Assembly: GCA_022510685.1 (NCBI GenBank)
Contig: JAFLTA010000021.1
Location: 1 to 44,568 of the forward strand
DNA: 44,568 nt
Direction: 5' to 3'
From: Lachnospiraceae bacterium
GTDB lineage: Bacteria > Bacillota > Clostridia > Lachnospirales > Lachnospiraceae
The notes beneath the pieces are model-generated. The model saw only the letters and a list, made by a program, of their open reading frames with translations. It did no database searches and had not been told where the DNA came from. This document shows, one piece after another, positions 43,517 through 44,568 of this stretch. A program made the position numbers and the translations under genes. Position 1 is the stretch's first letter; each line of letters begins with the position of its first letter.

Positions 43517-44568
43517 ATGAAAAATATTTTCATTGTAGATGATTCTGCACTCATGAGAAGGGTTCTCTCTGATATAATAAATGCGGATGAAGAACTCCAT
43601 GCAGAACGTATGGCTTCCGATGGCGTGGAGGCACTAGCGATTTTGGATTCCGGTTTTAAGCCGGATGTCATTGTTCTGGATATCAATATGCCCAGGATGA
43701 ACGGAATCGAATTTTTAAGAGTGCTTCACGAGCGCGGACAGAAAGAAACAGTGCTTATCGTCAGTACTTTGGCAAAGGAAGGCGGTAAGGAAACAATTGA
43801 AGCACTGGAGCTTGGGGCTTTTGATTTTGTAACCAAACCTACCAATATTGCCGTTGCCAAAGGACCATCTTTTGCGCGTAAGGTGAGGCACATGTTGCAT
43901 GTGGCAACCGGGTTGATAACGGCAGGTATCGATGATGCTGTACATATCAATGAAATGCAGTCGGAAAAGAAATCACCTCAGCAGAAAGCTCCGGAAAAGA
44001 AACCTGTGCAACAGATGCATGTATCGCCATCTGTGAGGAAGGCATATCCTACGTTTGTCAGCCAATTGCGCGGTGATCTTTCACTACATTCCAAGGAGCC
44101 GCTTGGAAAAGGCGCGAACAAGGTTGTAGCGCTTGCTTGTTCTACAGGAGGTCCAAAGGCATTGCAGGATGTGATTCCGTATCTTCCGAGTAATCTGGAT
44201 GCAGCGGTGATGATAGTGCAGCATATGCCGGCAGGCTTTACCAGAACTTTGGCAAAGCGATTGGACGAAATGAGCAGCATACAGGTTAAGGAAGCGGAAC
44301 ATGGAGAGATTCTTCAAAAAGGCACGGTTTATATTGCGAAAGGCGGTTCACAGATGCGCCTGATTGAGAAAAGTAAACATGTGCATGAACTATCAGTAAC
44401 TGTCGAAGAGGCCAGAAATGCTTTGAAACCATGTGCCGACATTTTATACGAGTCTTTGATGGAATCTTCCTTTGATGAGATTACGTGTGTGGTGTTGACA
44501 GGCATGGGTTCAGACGGAACGCAGGGTATCCTGCAACTGGAAAAAACCAACAAAATTTATGTAATTGC
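43517..44568 (+). CDS. cheB: Chemotaxis response regulator protein-glutamate methylesterase CheB (3' end beyond window)
   Basis: CheB removes methyl groups (and deamidates glutamines) on chemoreceptors for adaptation. 350 residues are visible without a stop, so it is truncated by the window edge. The receiver domain has D8/D9 and phospho-acceptor D55 (VIVLDINMPRMNG). A Lys/Gln/Pro linker (about 140-190) follows. The methylesterase domain has its catalytic triad: S209 in ACSTGGP, H236 in VQHMPAGFT and D333 in TGMGSDG. ATG 43517 with AAAAGGGG lies 13 bases after flhG. Confidence 0.96.
   Translation, partial: MKNIFIVDDSALMRRVLSDIINADEELHAERMASDGVEALAILDSGFKPDVIVLDINMPRMNGIEFLRVLHERGQKETVLIVSTLAKEGGKETIEALELGAFDFVTKPTNIAVAKGPSFARKVRHMLHVATGLITAGIDDAVHINEMQSEKKSPQQKAPEKKPVQQMHVSPSVRKAYPTFVSQLRGDLSLHSKEPLGKGANKVVALACSTGGPKALQDVIPYLPSNLDAAVMIVQHMPAGFTRTLAKRLDEMSSIQVKEAEHGEILQKGTVYIAKGGSQMRLIEKSKHVHELSVTVEEARNALKPCADILYESLMESSFDEITCVVLTGMGSDGTQGILQLEKTNKIYVI

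Overview
The window is a low-to-moderate-GC Gram-positive chromosome segment from an endospore-forming, flagellated Clostridia. The HrcA/CIRCE heat-shock locus, the spoIIGA-sigE-sigG cluster and a long Bacillus/Clostridium-type fla/che operon (FliY instead of FliN, FlbD, embedded motAB) fit the Lachnospiraceae best. That family assignment is inference from gene content and order, because no rRNA or tRNA gene is present.

Layout. 1-5140: heat-shock operon hrcA-grpE-dnaK-dnaJ behind a sigma-A-like promoter and a perfect CIRCE operator, closed by a bidirectional terminator. 5182-5604: an unrecognised minus-strand gene whose predicted start of transcription carries a 14-bp palindrome. 5711-9420: a three-gene cell-surface polymer unit (Wzm/TagG-like permease, Wzt/TagH-like ATPase, LtaS-like polyglycerolphosphate synthase/sulfatase). 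9533-12400: sporulation cluster spoIIGA-sigE-sigG-ylmC, with a promoter of unusual 21-bp spacing and a Spo0A box. 12437-17830: housekeeping genes nrdR, comM/yifB, dprA and topA. 17831-18556: a 726-bp gene-free gap rich in RNA or DNA secondary structure. 18557 to the window end: flgB-flgC-fliE-fliF-fliG-fliH-fliI-fliJ-motE-like-fliK-flgD-TIGR02530-flgE-flbD-motA-motB-fliL-fliM-fliY-fliO-fliP-fliQ-fliR-flhB-flhA-flhF-flhG-cheB, all on the plus strand, with cheB running off the end.

How it works together. The flagellar genes follow assembly logic: proximal rod, MS ring and switch, export ATPase complex, hook and its length control, stator, C-ring, export gate, placement GTPase/ATPase and chemotaxis. 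The sporulation genes encode the mother-cell factor sigma-E with its processing protease, and the forespore factor sigma-G.

The most interesting unexplained signal is the topA-flgB gap. Just upstream of flgB, 18390-18519 can fold into a compact, almost fully paired four-way junction: a 13-bp closing helix, a 6-bp hairpin, a 14-bp arm and a 4-bp mini-hairpin. A predicted promoter lies about 50 bp upstream, so the element would sit in the 5' leader of the whole fla/che operon. Around 17900-18105 there is a separate cluster of short hairpins, several with C-GAA-G loops, which looks like a dispersed repeat or small structured RNA. I do not recognise either element as a known family.
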